A stretch of 64,000 nucleotides of DNA from CAVQCA01 sp963710815 (GTDB taxonomy: Bacteria > Pseudomonadota > Gammaproteobacteria > UBA9214), in assembly GCA_963710815.1 (NCBI GenBank), contig CAVQCA010000041.1:1-64000 (forward strand), in the 5' to 3' direction. The position numbers and the translations under genes were made by a program. The notes below the pieces were generated by a model. It saw only the letters and a list, made by a program, of their open reading frames with translations, searched no databases and had not been told where the DNA came from. Positions within the stretch are counted from its first letter, which is position 1; each line of letters starts with the position of its first letter. This document shows, piece after piece, positions 37,437-47,032 of the stretch.

Positions 37437-38807
37437 ATGAATAATATTGCCCGTTTCCGCAATTCCCGCTACGGAATGCTTTTGCTCCTGCTGCTGTGCA
37501 TGTCACCGCTCCGGGTGCCGGCGGCAGGCGAACACGACATCGTGGTGCTGGAAGTGCGGGGCGCCATCGGACCGGCTACCAGCGATTATGTGCATCGCGG
37601 CATCGAGCAGGCGGTGGCGCGGCATGCGGTGGCGGTCATCCTGCGCATGGACACCCCCGGTGGTCTCGACAGCGCCATGCGCGCAATCATCCAGGATATC
37701 CTCGTGTCACCCGTTCCGGTGGTCACCTATGTGGCTCCGGGAGGCGCCCGGGCGGCCAGCGCGGGAACCTATATCCTCTATGCCAGCCACGTGGCCGCAA
37801 TGGCGCCGGGTACGAATCTCGGCGCGGCAACTCCGGTCGAGATCGGCGGGGCCGCGCCGGAAATCCCGGGCGGCCAGCGCAAGGACGGTGAAGGGGCCAA
37901 AGACGGCACCGGACAGACCGCCATGGAGCGCAAACGGGTCAATGACGCTGCGGCCTATATCCGCAGTCTGGCCAACCTGCGCGGACGCAACGCCGACTGG
38001 GGCGAGCTCGCCGTGCGTGATGCCGCCAGCCTCACGGCAAATGAGGCGCTGGAGAAGGGCGTCATCGATCTGGTGGCCACCGATATGAATGACCTGCTGC
38101 AGAAGTTGCAGGGTCGCTCCGTCACGCTGCTTGGATCGACCCGGGTGCTGGAAACGGCTTCGGCGCACATCGAAACGATGCAACCGGACTGGCGCAGCCG
38201 GCTGCTTGCGGTGATCACGGACCCGAACGTGGCCTATGTCCTGATGCTGATCGGCATCTATGGCCTGTTCTTCGAGTTCGCCAATCCGGGATATATCCTG
38301 CCAGGCGTGGCCGGCGCCATCAGTCTGGTACTCGCCCTCTATGCCTTCCAGATCCTGCCGGTGAACTACGCCGGACTCGCCCTGTTGTCGCTGGGCCTTG
38401 TTTTCATGCTGGCGGAGGCCTTTGTACCCAGCTTCGGTGCCCTGGGCATCGGCGGCGTCATCGGCTTCGTGATCGGGTCGATTATCCTGTTCGATCAGGG
38501 TGCGGCCGGCTATGCCGTGTCACTGCCGCTGATACTGGCGCTCGCGCTGCTCAGTGCCGGATTCTTCATGTTTATCGTCGGGGCCGCGATCAAGGCGCGC
38601 CGGCGGCCGGTGGTGAGCGGCCGGGAGGAACTGCTGCGCGCACGCGGTGAAGTGCTGGACGATTTCGCGGACAAGGGACTGATCCGTATCCACAGTGAGG
38701 TCTGGCAGGCGGTGACCAAAACGCCGCTCAGGCGCGGAGCGAAGGTGCGGGTGCGCGCTGTCGAGGGGCTCGTGTTGAGCGTCGAACCGGAAACAGAGGA
38801 GAAATGA
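37437..38807 (+). CDS. NfeD-family membrane serine protease
   Basis: A ClpP-class membrane protease with a signal anchor (about 12-30), a protease domain with catalytic serine in GGARAASAGTYILYAS and the ATPV segment, four to five transmembrane segments (about 262-385) and a C-terminal NfeD OB-fold. 456 residues is the long form. It lies 1 bp before the slipin gene, the classic NfeD-stomatin operon, and may process that partner. Confidence 0.93.
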   Translation: MNNIARFRNSRYGMLLLLLLCMSPLRVPAAGEHDIVVLEVRGAIGPATSDYVHRGIEQAVARHAVAVILRMDTPGGLDSAMRAIIQDILVSPVPVVTYVAPGGARAASAGTYILYASHVAAMAPGTNLGAATPVEIGGAAPEIPGGQRKDGEGAKDGTGQTAMERKRVNDAAAYIRSLANLRGRNADWGELAVRDAASLTANEALEKGVIDLVATDMNDLLQKLQGRSVTLLGSTRVLETASAHIETMQPDWRSRLLAVITDPNVAYVLMLIGIYGLFFEFANPGYILPGVAGAISLVLALYAFQILPVNYAGLALLSLGLVFMLAEAFVPSFGALGIGGVIGFVIGSIILFDQGAAGYAVSLPLILALALLSAGFFMFIVGAAIKARRRPVVSGREELLRARGEVLDDFADKGLIRIHSEVWQAVTKTPLRRGAKVRVRAVEGLVLSVEPETEEK

Positions 38808-38808
38808 G

Positions 38809-39567
38809 ATGGCTATACCGGGCATATTCGTCGGGCTGATTGTCTTTGTCGCGCTGATGCTCTACACCTTCCGTATTCTCAGGGAGTACGAGCGCGGTGT
38901 CGTGTTTACGCTGGGGCGTTTCTGGAAGGTCAAGGGGCCGGGGCTGATCATCATCATCCCGGTCATCCAGCAGATGGTGAGGGTCGATCTGCGCACGGTC
39001 GTCATGGATGTGCCCAGCCAGGACGTCATCTCGCGCGACAACGTCTCGGTAAAGGTCAATGCCGTGCTCTATTTCCGCGTCATCGATTCCGAACGCGCCG
39101 TCATCCAGGTCGAGGACTACCTGGCCGCAACCAGCCAGCTGGCCCAGACCACGCTGCGCTCCGTGCTCGGGCAGCACGAGCTGGATGACATGCTGGCCGA
39201 GCGCGAAAAGCTCAACGCCGATATCCAGTCGTTGCTGGACCAGCGGACTGACGCGTGGGGCATCAAGGTGGCGAATGTCGAGATCAAGCATGTCGATATC
39301 GACGAAACCATGGTGCGCGCCATTGCCCGCCAGGCGGAGGCCGAGCGCGAACGGCGCGCCAAGATCATTCATGCCGAGGGTGAAATGCAGGCCTCCGAGA
39401 AACTCGTCGAGGCGGCGCGCATTCTTAATCAGCAGCCCCAGTCGCTGCAACTGCGCTACCTGCAGACGCTGACGGAGATCGCCGGCGACAAGAGTTCGAC
39501 CATCGTCTTTCCCCTGCCACTGGACAGCATCGGTCGGATCTTCGACCGTCCCCGCAGCGAAGGTTGA
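38809..39567 (+). CDS. SPFH-domain slipin (stomatin-like)
   Basis: A membrane scaffold of the prohibitin/stomatin group. N-terminal hairpin anchor (FVGLIVFVALMLYTF), then the SPFH domain (REYERGVVFTLGRF, VKVNAVLYFRV) and a helical oligomerisation tail with ARQAEAERERRAKIIHAEGE. 252 residues is normal. It follows NfeD by 1 bp. Confidence 0.95.
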   Translation: MAIPGIFVGLIVFVALMLYTFRILREYERGVVFTLGRFWKVKGPGLIIIIPVIQQMVRVDLRTVVMDVPSQDVISRDNVSVKVNAVLYFRVIDSERAVIQVEDYLAATSQLAQTTLRSVLGQHELDDMLAEREKLNADIQSLLDQRTDAWGIKVANVEIKHVDIDETMVRAIARQAEAERERRAKIIHAEGEMQASEKLVEAARILNQQPQSLQLRYLQTLTEIAGDKSSTIVFPLPLDSIGRIFDRPRSEG

Positions 39568-40511
39568 CCGGCTTGCCGGCCAGACCGCCGGGAGCGGCGC
39601 CGGCTGCTCACGGCGGCGACGAGGCCACGCGCCAGGCCATTGAACTGTTCCTGGACGCGCAGTGGATGGAACGCGGGTTGAGCGAGAACACCCTGGCGGC
39701 CTATCGCAACGACCTCAACGGACTTGCCGCCTGGCTCGCGCCGCGTGGCCACGGCATCGCGGCGGCCCGCCGCGAGGACCTGCTCGACTACCTCTCGGAA
39801 CGGGTGGTCCACGGCGCCAGGCCGAGGACCACGGCGCGGTTGCTGTCCTCCCTGCGCCGCTTTTACCGCTATCTCGTCCGCGAAGGGCGGCGCTCCGACG
39901 ATCCCACGCTTCGCATCGATATGCCGCGCATCGGCCGGCCACTGCCGGATTCCCTGAGCGAGGAGGAGGTCGAAACGCTGCTCGGCGCACCCGAGGCAGG
40001 GGAGATGCTGGGGCTGCGCGATCGCGCCATGCTGGAACTTCTCTATGCCTGCGGCCTGCGGGTTTCGGAGCTGGTCAGTGTGACCCTGGAGCAGATCGAT
40101 CTTACCCAGGGGGTGGTGAGGCTGATGGGCAAGGGCAGCAAGGAACGCCTGGTGCCGATGGGCGAGGAAGCCATGGACTGGCTGCAGCGTTATATCGCGC
40201 ACAGCCGCCCGGAACTGGCCGCCGGGGCAAGCGCCAGGCAGTTGTTTATCACCCGCCGCGGCAAGGCCATGACCCGCCAGGCCTTCTGGTACCGGCTGCG
40301 CCACTATGCCGTAAAATCAGGGATTAACAAGGCGTTGTCACCGCATACCCTGCGACATGCCTTCGCCACGCACCTGCTCAACCACGGTGCGGACCTGCGC
40401 GTGGTGCAGATGCTGCTCGGTCATAGTGACCTGTCGACCACGCAGATATATACTCATGTGGCACGCGAGCGTTTGAAGGAACTGCATGCCCGACATCATC
40501 CGCGCGGTTGA
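39564..40511 (+). CDS. xerD: Site-specific tyrosine recombinase XerD
   Basis: A chromosome dimer-resolution recombinase acting at dif with XerC. A SAM-like core-binding domain precedes the catalytic domain with R (ACGLRVSELVSV), K (MGKGSKERLVP), HxxR (SPHTLRHAFATHLL), H (LLGHSDLS) and Tyr (TQIYTHVA). Chosen TTG 39564 overlaps the slipin stop; TTG 39573 is an alternative and the true start is uncertain. No ATG lies before the conserved region. Confidence 0.93.
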   Translation: MTGLPARPPGAAPAAHGGDEATRQAIELFLDAQWMERGLSENTLAAYRNDLNGLAAWLAPRGHGIAAARREDLLDYLSERVVHGARPRTTARLLSSLRRFYRYLVREGRRSDDPTLRIDMPRIGRPLPDSLSEEEVETLLGAPEAGEMLGLRDRAMLELLYACGLRVSELVSVTLEQIDLTQGVVRLMGKGSKERLVPMGEEAMDWLQRYIAHSRPELAAGASARQLFITRRGKAMTRQAFWYRLRHYAVKSGINKALSPHTLRHAFATHLLNHGADLRVVQMLLGHSDLSTTQIYTHVARERLKELHARHHPRG

Positions 40512-40607
40512 GCCGGTCCTTTTCCCTGCATGTGCTGACCGCGCCGATTCACGGCGGAAACTTCTCCTATCGACCGGGTGTCAAACCCGGAATACATGGT
40601 GTTTATG

Positions 40608-41333
40608 ATGAATATACAACGGCTAAAGGCATGCCTGCTGGCGCTGGCATTTGTGGTTGTGAACCCGGCACTCGCCGCTCCCGGGAGCCATGAGGCGATC
40701 GAGGCCTCGCTCAAGAAGGTGCTGCCCGATATGAAGACGGACCAGATCCGGCCGTCCCCGATTCAGGGGATTTCCGAAGTGCAGATGGGGCCGCGTCTGT
40801 TTTACGTGACCAATGATGGCAGATACCTGCTGCAGGGTAACCTGATCGATCTGCAGACCCGCCAGGACATCAGTGAGAACCGCCGCAAGGCCTTCCGTCT
40901 GCAGGCGATCAACGCCCTCGGCGAGCAGGATATGATCATTTTCCCGGCGAAAAACCCGCGCCATACGGTCACTGTATTCACTGACCTGGATTGCGCCTAC
41001 TGCCGCAAGCTGCACAAGCAGATCGGCCGCTACAACGATCTCGGCATCACCGTGCGCTATCTCCTGTACCCGCGTTCCGGGCCGAATACACCGTCGTACT
41101 ACAAGGCAGTCACGGTGTGGTGCAGCAAGAATCGCCAGGATGCCCTGACCCGCGCCAAGTCGGGAGAAGCACTCAAGCCGCTCACCTGCAAGAACCCCGT
41201 CATGTCCACGATTGAACTGGGCCAGGCCATGGGCCTGCAGGGCACGCCCGCGATTGTGCTGGACGATGGTGAGATGGTGCCCGGCTATGTGCCCCCCGAG
41301 CGGCTGGCCGCGGCGCTGGATGCGGAGAAATAG
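40608..41333 (+). CDS. dsbC: Thiol:disulfide interchange protein DsbC
   Basis: A periplasmic disulphide isomerase. A signal peptide (LLALAFVVVNPALA-A), an N-terminal dimerisation domain (about 25-90) and a thioredoxin fold with active site CAYC in FTDLDCAYCRKLH are visible; the cis-proline is in GLQGTPAIVLDDG. A second Cys pair (WCSK, LTCK) matches the structural disulphide. 241 residues is normal. ATG 40596 or 40605 are other starts. Confidence 0.94.
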   Translation: MNIQRLKACLLALAFVVVNPALAAPGSHEAIEASLKKVLPDMKTDQIRPSPIQGISEVQMGPRLFYVTNDGRYLLQGNLIDLQTRQDISENRRKAFRLQAINALGEQDMIIFPAKNPRHTVTVFTDLDCAYCRKLHKQIGRYNDLGITVRYLLYPRSGPNTPSYYKAVTVWCSKNRQDALTRAKSGEALKPLTCKNPVMSTIELGQAMGLQGTPAIVLDDGEMVPGYVPPERLAAALDAEK

Positions 41334-41354
41334 ACCCCCGGGACTTCTGCGGTT

Positions 41355-42218
41355 TCAGAGCATGGCCGCGGACAGCTTGCGGCGGTAGGTCTTGACCAGC
41401 TCGTCTTCATCGTCCAGCAGCCCGAATACCGCCAGCAGCCCCTTTCGGGCGGCGTCATCGCCGAATGCGCGGTCGTTGCGGATGATATACAGCAGTTCCT
41501 CCATGGCCTCCTGCAACCTTCCGTCGAGCACATAGCGCGCCGCCAGCCGGTAGCGTGCCTGGCTGTCCCCGGAGTGGTCCCCGAGTTGCCGTTCGAGTTC
41601 CGCGATCGGCGCGGCATCCTGCGCAATCCGGGAGAAGTCGAGCAGGGCGCTCAGCTTGTGGGCCTCCGGCTCCTCGCGAACCGCCCAGGGCAGCGCTTCC
41701 AGCAGGGATTCCGCCTCGGCGAGGCGGCCGGCATCGAGGTACAGTCCCACCAGCGCAAACTGCACGCGGGAATTTTCGGGGTCGGCCTCCTGCGCCTTGC
41801 GCAGCATGGAGATCGCTTTCTCCGTGCGGCCCTGTTGATGAGCATCGAGCGCCGCGAGGCGAAGCTTGTCCGAGTCGCGTTCGATGTAGGGATCGAGCAG
41901 GGCGCGCAGCGTCGATTCGGTCTGGGCGCCGAGGATTTCCTCGACCACCTCGCCGTTCCTGTAAAGGCGCATGGTGGGCAGGCTGCGGATGCCGTGCTCC
42001 TGTGCCAGATGGCGCTCGGTGTCGGTGTTCACCTTGGCGAGCAGGAATTTCCCGGCGTATTCCCCGACCAGTTTGGCCAGCACCGGCATCTGCATGTGGC
42101 AGGGCCCGCACCAGTCGGCCCAGAAATCAACCAGCACCGGTACGGTGTGCGACGCCTCGATGACCTGACTCTGGAAGGTATCCAGTGTGACGTTGTGGAT
42201 GTAGGGGGAATCGTTCAT
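41355..42218 (-). CDS. cnoX: Thioredoxin-TPR holdase CnoX/YbbN
   Basis: 287 residues: thioredoxin domain (about 1-105) and TPR repeats (about 115-285). CnoX-type proteins protect cytoplasmic proteins during chlorine stress and pass them to GroEL or DnaK. Here the active site is a full WCGPC, unlike the degenerate enterobacterial form, so redox activity is plausible. Convergent with dsbC. Confidence 0.88.
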   Translation of the reverse strand: MNDSPYIHNVTLDTFQSQVIEASHTVPVLVDFWADWCGPCHMQMPVLAKLVGEYAGKFLLAKVNTDTERHLAQEHGIRSLPTMRLYRNGEVVEEILGAQTESTLRALLDPYIERDSDKLRLAALDAHQQGRTEKAISMLRKAQEADPENSRVQFALVGLYLDAGRLAEAESLLEALPWAVREEPEAHKLSALLDFSRIAQDAAPIAELERQLGDHSGDSQARYRLAARYVLDGRLQEAMEELLYIIRNDRAFGDDAARKGLLAVFGLLDDEDELVKTYRRKLSAAML

Positions 42219-42285
42219 GGATGTCTGTTTCGTACTGTGGTTGCGGATGCCGGCGGATTGCCTGCGATCGAGGGCATGGCCCCCG

Positions 42286-42609
42286 TCAGCGTTCCAGATA
42301 TTTCAGCTTGTCCGGAACATCCTTCCATTCCTCGGAATCCGGCGGCGGGTCCTTTTTCTGGGTGATCACCGGCCATTCATGGGCCAGTTCGGCATTGAGC
42401 GCGAGGAACTGCTCCTGGCCGGCGGGCAGGTCATCCTCGGCGTAGATGGCATTGATCGGACACTCCGGTTCACACAGGGTGCAATCGATGCATTCATCCG
42501 GATCGATGACGAGGAAATTGGGGCCTTCGTGGAAACAGTCGACCGGGCAGACTTCAACACAGTCCGTATATTTGCACTTGATGCAGCTTTCAACGACGAC
42601 AAAGGTCAT
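42286..42609 (-). CDS. fdxA: 7Fe ferredoxin FdxA
   Basis: A 107-residue ferredoxin with a [3Fe-4S] and a [4Fe-4S] site: CIKCKYTDCVEVCPVDC then CIDCTLCEPECP. The C-terminal tail after IYAEDDLP is that of the Azotobacter FdI/FdxA type. It is an electron carrier; the partner is unknown. AGGAGA lies before the ATG. Confidence 0.95.
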   Translation of the reverse strand: MTFVVVESCIKCKYTDCVEVCPVDCFHEGPNFLVIDPDECIDCTLCEPECPINAIYAEDDLPAGQEQFLALNAELAHEWPVITQKKDPPPDSEEWKDVPDKLKYLER

Positions 42610-42831
42610 GAGGTTCTCCTAAATCCACAAATTTCCCGGTGATTCCGCCTCGGCGAGGTCAGCAAACCGGAATGTTAACAAAGCTGGCAGTTCGGCAGGT
42701 ACCCTGGATCACCCGGTTCGCGTCAGCGCGTGACTGGCCGGCCGGTTGCTCAGGGTGCGACGGGATTATAACCCTGCGCCGCCCGGATTTTCTTCCCGTT
42801 GGTGCGCCCTGGGGATGTAACCACATTTTTA

Positions 42832-42911
42832 CCCCAGAGACGCAAAGGACGCAGAGAAATCCTTATTGTAAAAACAAGCAAACACTTTGCGCTCTTTGCG
42901 TCTTTGCGGTG
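42832..42911. repeat. Intergenic repeat family A, copy 4
   Basis: The left arm CCCAGAGACGCAAAGGAC (starting about 42832) and the inverted right arm CTTTGCGTCTTTGCGGTG (ending 42911) flank an AT-rich spacer. No gene is visible between fdxA (42609) and the mutS stop (42936). Confidence 0.8.
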
Positions 42912-42935
42912 AGTAGATTTCTTTATGGATGAGCG

Positions 42936-45515
42936 CTAACTATCCAGTTTCTGCTGTGACAGTTCCTTGAGTAAATACAACAACTCGTGGGCCTGCCGCG
43001 GCGTCAGGTGATCCGGGTTGATTCCCTCCATGGCCTCGACTAGGGGATGACGGCTCGTATCGAACAATCCGAGCTGAGACCTGGGGGGGTGTTCCATGGC
43101 GGGGCTGCAGTTGCCGGTTTCCAGCTCCTGAAGCCGTTTCCGTGCCTGCTCGATGACCGCCTGCGGCACACCGGCCAGCGCCGCGACATGCAGGCCGTAA
43201 CTGCGATCCGCCGCACCATCCCGGACGGCGTGCAGAAACACGATCCGGTCGTCATGCTCGACGGCATCCAGGTGCACGTTGACGATGCCTTCATGGGTCT
43301 CCGGCAACACCGTCAGTTCGAAATAATGCGTGGCGAACAGGGTGCAGGCACGGATGCGGGTGGCGAGATCCACCGCGCAGGCCCAGGCGAGCGACAGCCC
43401 GTCGTAGGTGCTGGTGCCGCGCCCGATCTCGTCCATCAGCACCAGGCTGTGTTCGGTCGCATTATGCAGGATATTCGCCGTTTCGCTCATTTCGACCATA
43501 AAGGTGGAGCGGCCGCCGGCCAGGTCGTCCGAGGCGCCGATGCGGGTGAAGATGCGGTCCACCGGACCAATGACGGCCGCCTCCGCCGGGACATGGCAGC
43601 CGATATGCGCCAGCAGCACGATCAGCGCCGTCTGGCGCATGTAGGTGGATTTGCCGCCCATGTTGGGTCCGGTGATGATGAGCATGCGCCGCCGGGGATT
43701 GAGCCGGACATCGTTCGCGATGAAGGGTTCGTCCAGCAGCTGTTCCACCACCAGGTGACGGCCGCCCTCGATGCTGATGCCGGAGCGCTCGTCCATGATC
43801 GGGCAGGTAAGGTTCAGCGTGAGGCTGCGTTCCGCGAACGTGGCCAGGGTGTCGAGTTCGGCAAGTGCCTCGGCGCAGCGTCCCAGCGGTTCCAGGGAGG
43901 CACCGAGGGTTTCCAGCAAGTCATTGTACAGGGCCTTTTCCAGCGACAGGGCGCGTTCCCGCGCGCTCAGCACCCGGTCTTCATGGGTCTTGAGTTCCGG
44001 TGTGATGTAGCGCTCGACGCCCTTGAGCGTCTGGCGGCGCTGGTAGTCGAGCGGGACCCTGTCGGCCTGTGCGCGGCTCACCTCGATGTAGTAGCCGTGC
44101 ACGCGGTTGTAGCTGATCTTGAGATTGGCGATGCCCGTGCGCTCCCGCTCGCGGGTCTCGAGGTCGAGCAGGAACCGGTCGCCGTGCTCGCTCAGGTCGC
44201 GCAGTTCATCGAGCGTGGCGTCATAACCCGCGGCCAGCACGCCGCCGTCACGAATCAGCACCGGCGGAGCCGCGACGATTGCGGCGCTCAGCAGTTCGTG
44301 GACCGCGGGATGCTGGCCGATGCGGTCCGAGAGTTCGCCGAGCAGGGGATCGGTGCTGCCGCCGGCCAGCGTGTCCTGCAGGGCGGGCAGCTGCCCCAGG
44401 CTGTCGCGCAGGGCGGCGAGGTCGCGGGGTCTGGCCGATTTCAGCGCCACGCGCGCCAGGATCCGTTCGATGTCGGCGATACCGCGCAGGACGTCGTGCA
44501 CGGCCTCGAACTGGCGGTTTTCAAGCAATTGCCCCAGGCATTGATGGCGCCGTCGCAGCTCCGCATGGTTGCGCAGGGGGCGGTGCAGCCAGCGCCGCAG
44601 CTGCCGGCTGCCCATGCCGGTTGCCGACTGGTCGAGAACGGCCGCCAGCGTATGGCCGCTTGCCCCCGAGACGGAATGCTCCAGTTCCAGGTTGCGCCGC
44701 GTGGCGGCATCCATCACCAGGGTGGTGCTGCGGTCCTCGACGCGCAGACCGCGCAAATGCGGCAGGGCGCTGCGCTGGGTGTTGCGCACATACTGCAGCA
44801 GGCAACCCGCGGCGCCGATGGCGCAGTCGAGCGCCTCGCAGCCGAAGCCGCCCAGGTCCCGGGTACAGAACTGTTCATTCAGTTGCCGCCGCGCGCTTTC
44901 CGGGTCGAACAGCCAGGGCGCCTGGTGGCGCAGGCCGGTTCTGTCCTTCAGGGACTCGGGCAGGCGAATGGCCTCGTTGACGACGAGTTCGGCCGGCCGC
45001 AGCCGTTCCAGTTCATCCAGCAGGGCTTCGTCGTTTCCACTGAACTCCTGTACGCTGAAGCGTGCGCCGGCGAGGTCGAGTATGGCCAGCCCCCAGACCC
45101 CGCCCGTTTGATTTATCGCGACCATGAGGTTGTCCTGGCGCTCGTTCAGCAGGGCCTCGTCGGTGAGCGTTCCCGGCGTCACGATCCGCACCACCCGGCG
45201 TTCCACCGGGCCCTTGGCGGCGCCGACATCCCCGACCTGTTCGCAGATGGCCACCGACTCACCCTGGCGCACCAGCCGCCCGAGGTACTGCTCGGCGGCG
45301 TGCACCGGCACCCCGGCCATGGGGATGGGTTCCCCGGCCGACTGCCCGCGCGAGGTCAGGGTGATGTCGAGCAGCCGCGCGGCGCGCCGGGCATCGTCAT
45401 AGAACAGTTCGTAGAAATCCCCCATGCGGTAGAACAGCAGGATGTCCGGGTGCTCGGACTTGATGCCGAGGTACTGCTGCATCATCGGGGTGTGACCGGG
45501 GGTGTTTTCGCTCAT
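42936..45515 (-). CDS. mutS: DNA mismatch repair protein MutS
   Basis: 859 residues from ATG 45515. The mismatch-binding domain I shows FYRMGDFYELFY with the conserved Phe-x-Glu; the connector, lever and clamp follow. The ATPase has TGPNMGGKSTYMRQ (about residue 620) and DEIGRGTSTYDG. Normal length, single frame, so the organism probably has functional mismatch repair. The frame runs upstream for 27 codons to 45596 but family alignment favours MSENTPGH. Confidence 0.97.
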   Translation of the reverse strand: MSENTPGHTPMMQQYLGIKSEHPDILLFYRMGDFYELFYDDARRAARLLDITLTSRGQSAGEPIPMAGVPVHAAEQYLGRLVRQGESVAICEQVGDVGAAKGPVERRVVRIVTPGTLTDEALLNERQDNLMVAINQTGGVWGLAILDLAGARFSVQEFSGNDEALLDELERLRPAELVVNEAIRLPESLKDRTGLRHQAPWLFDPESARRQLNEQFCTRDLGGFGCEALDCAIGAAGCLLQYVRNTQRSALPHLRGLRVEDRSTTLVMDAATRRNLELEHSVSGASGHTLAAVLDQSATGMGSRQLRRWLHRPLRNHAELRRRHQCLGQLLENRQFEAVHDVLRGIADIERILARVALKSARPRDLAALRDSLGQLPALQDTLAGGSTDPLLGELSDRIGQHPAVHELLSAAIVAAPPVLIRDGGVLAAGYDATLDELRDLSEHGDRFLLDLETRERERTGIANLKISYNRVHGYYIEVSRAQADRVPLDYQRRQTLKGVERYITPELKTHEDRVLSARERALSLEKALYNDLLETLGASLEPLGRCAEALAELDTLATFAERSLTLNLTCPIMDERSGISIEGGRHLVVEQLLDEPFIANDVRLNPRRRMLIITGPNMGGKSTYMRQTALIVLLAHIGCHVPAEAAVIGPVDRIFTRIGASDDLAGGRSTFMVEMSETANILHNATEHSLVLMDEIGRGTSTYDGLSLAWACAVDLATRIRACTLFATHYFELTVLPETHEGIVNVHLDAVEHDDRIVFLHAVRDGAADRSYGLHVAALAGVPQAVIEQARKRLQELETGNCSPAMEHPPRSQLGLFDTSRHPLVEAMEGINPDHLTPRQAHELLYLLKELSQQKLDS

Positions 45516-45613
45516 GACGTGGCAGTCTACCGTATCGATGGTGGTTTGCGCAGTTTGACGTCGGGTTCCTGTCTGGACAGAATGCGAGTTGGACAAGACC
45601 GCCGTTTTAACCG

Positions 45614-45672
45614 CAGAGACGCAGAGGACGCTGAGAAAATCATTAACGAAAACAATTAAACCTTTGCGGCAT
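45614..45672. repeat. Intergenic repeat family A, copy 5 (degenerate)
   Basis: AACCGCAGAGACGCAGAGGA at about 45610 and a reduced right arm CCTTTGCGG near 45661 remain. The pairing is weaker than in copies 1-4. Confidence 0.6.
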
Positions 45673-45736
45673 AGCTGTGAGTCTATTCCTTATGTATGAA
45701 CACTTCTCGAGGGCCATTGTCCCGGTATACAAATAA

Positions 45737-45812
45737 ATGGCCACGGAAGCGCACGGAAAATCTCGGGCTCTACTCTGACACAACATTGTATTTCGTGTGA
45801 TTCCGTGGCTAT
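45737..45812. repeat. Intergenic repeat family B, copy 3
   Basis: ATGGCCACGGAAGCGCACGG at 45737 and the inverted TTCGTGTGATTCCGTGGC ending near 45812. It differs from the other copies inside the arm but keeps GGCCACGGA. Confidence 0.7.
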
Positions 45813-45883
45813 AAACCGGTTTTACTGCTTGAGCATGTGCCATTCATATCAGGACCCCTGTAGAGGCTTCAGGAGCAGACGCG

Positions 45884-46375
45884 ATGGATACACTGGATGA
45901 ACTGGCCGGCAGGGTGGGTGGCATGCTGCTCGAACGCAACCGCATACTGACCACGGCGGAATCCTGCACCGGTGGCTGGGTGGCCAAGTGTATCACCGAC
46001 ATTGCCGGCAGCTCCGCCTGGTTCGACCGGGGTTTCGTGACCTACAGCAACCGCGCCAAGCAGGATATGCTGGGCGTGATGGCGGCGACGCTGGCAGAGC
46101 AGGGTGCGGTGAGTGAGGCTACCGCCAGCGAGATGGCGCGGGGGGCGCTTGTGCACAGCGCCGCGGATGTCGCCGTTGCCATCAGCGGCATCGCCGGCCC
46201 CGGCGGTGGCGTGCCACCGGGCAAGCCGGTCGGTACGATATGCTTCGCCTGGGTCGTCTCGGGTGGTTCACCGTGCGTCGAGACGCGGCATTTTTCCGGT
46301 GACCGGGAGGCGATTCGCCGTCAGGCCGTGGCCCGGGCTCTCGAGGGGTTACTGGATGTGCTCGTCAACGACTGA
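45884..46375 (+). CDS. pncC: Nicotinamide-nucleotide amidase (CinA C-terminal type)
   Basis: It deamidates NMN in pyridine-nucleotide recycling. The 163-residue single domain has LTTAESCTGGWVAKCITDIAGSS and GIAGPGGGVPPGKPVGT, the family signatures; the N-terminal CinA domain is absent, as in YgaD/PncC. AGGAG precedes the ATG. Usual position upstream of recA. Confidence 0.94.
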   Translation: MDTLDELAGRVGGMLLERNRILTTAESCTGGWVAKCITDIAGSSAWFDRGFVTYSNRAKQDMLGVMAATLAEQGAVSEATASEMARGALVHSAADVAVAISGIAGPGGGVPPGKPVGTICFAWVVSGGSPCVETRHFSGDREAIRRQAVARALEGLLDVLVND

Positions 46376-46928
46376 ACCGGTCCGGCGGCTGTTCTTTGCG
46401 CTGTGGCCGGATGATGAGACCCGCACGACAATCGATACCCTGGCCAGGGGGCTGATCCGCCAGCAGGCCAGACGCGTCGCGGCGGATAATCTGCATATCA
46501 CGCTGGCGTTTCCCGGGAACGTGACGGCCCGTGTGCAGGCGTGTCTGGAGGCGGCCGCCGGGCGGCTGACGGGGGAGCCGTTCGAACTTTCCATCGACCG
46601 GCTGGGCTACTGGCCCGGTCCACGTATCATCTGGGCGGCGCCTTCCGAGACGCCACCCGCATTGTGGTTCCTCGCCGCCGCCCTGCGCGATGTCCTGGTG
46701 GCCTGCGGACTGAAGCCGGAAACCCGACCCTATCAGGCGCATATCACCCTGGCGCGCAAGGCCGGCCGGGCGCCGGGCAACACCCGGGTGCCGCCGATCC
46801 CCTGGTCAATCAGACAATTCTGTCTGGTGGAGTCGGTCAGCGATCCTGCCGGTGTCAGCTATCGGGTGCTTCGCGCCTGGCCGCTTCAGGGGATCGTGGC
46901 GAGCAATAACCGGGTAAAACGGTCCTGA
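46356..46928 (+). CDS. thpR: RNA 2',3'-cyclic phosphodiesterase ThpR (2H family)
   Basis: A 2H phosphoesterase with two His-x-Thr motifs, HITLAF (about residue 40) and HITLAR (about residue 128). About 190 residues is normal. ATG 46356 overlaps the pncC end by 20 bp, so the genes are translationally coupled. The in-frame region upstream is inside pncC and not coding. Confidence 0.9.
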   Translation: MCSSTTEPVRRLFFALWPDDETRTTIDTLARGLIRQQARRVAADNLHITLAFPGNVTARVQACLEAAAGRLTGEPFELSIDRLGYWPGPRIIWAAPSETPPALWFLAAALRDVLVACGLKPETRPYQAHITLARKAGRAPGNTRVPPIPWSIRQFCLVESVSDPAGVSYRVLRAWPLQGIVASNNRVKRS

Positions 46929-47032
46929 ATCCGACAGACTCCCGATGTCTTCTGTGGGATAATCCCCGCCTCATCGAATCCGCGTGTGGCGGACAGGGAC
47001 GTCACACCACGAACCAATCCCGGAGGAGCCAG

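Noticed and set aside
43047..45659. 870-codon open frame opposite mutS
   Set aside because: Third-position GC bias gives long antisense frames; MutS is complete on the minus strand.
46929..47032. LexA box before recA
   Set aside because: No CTGT-N8-ACAG or other clear SOS palindrome seen.
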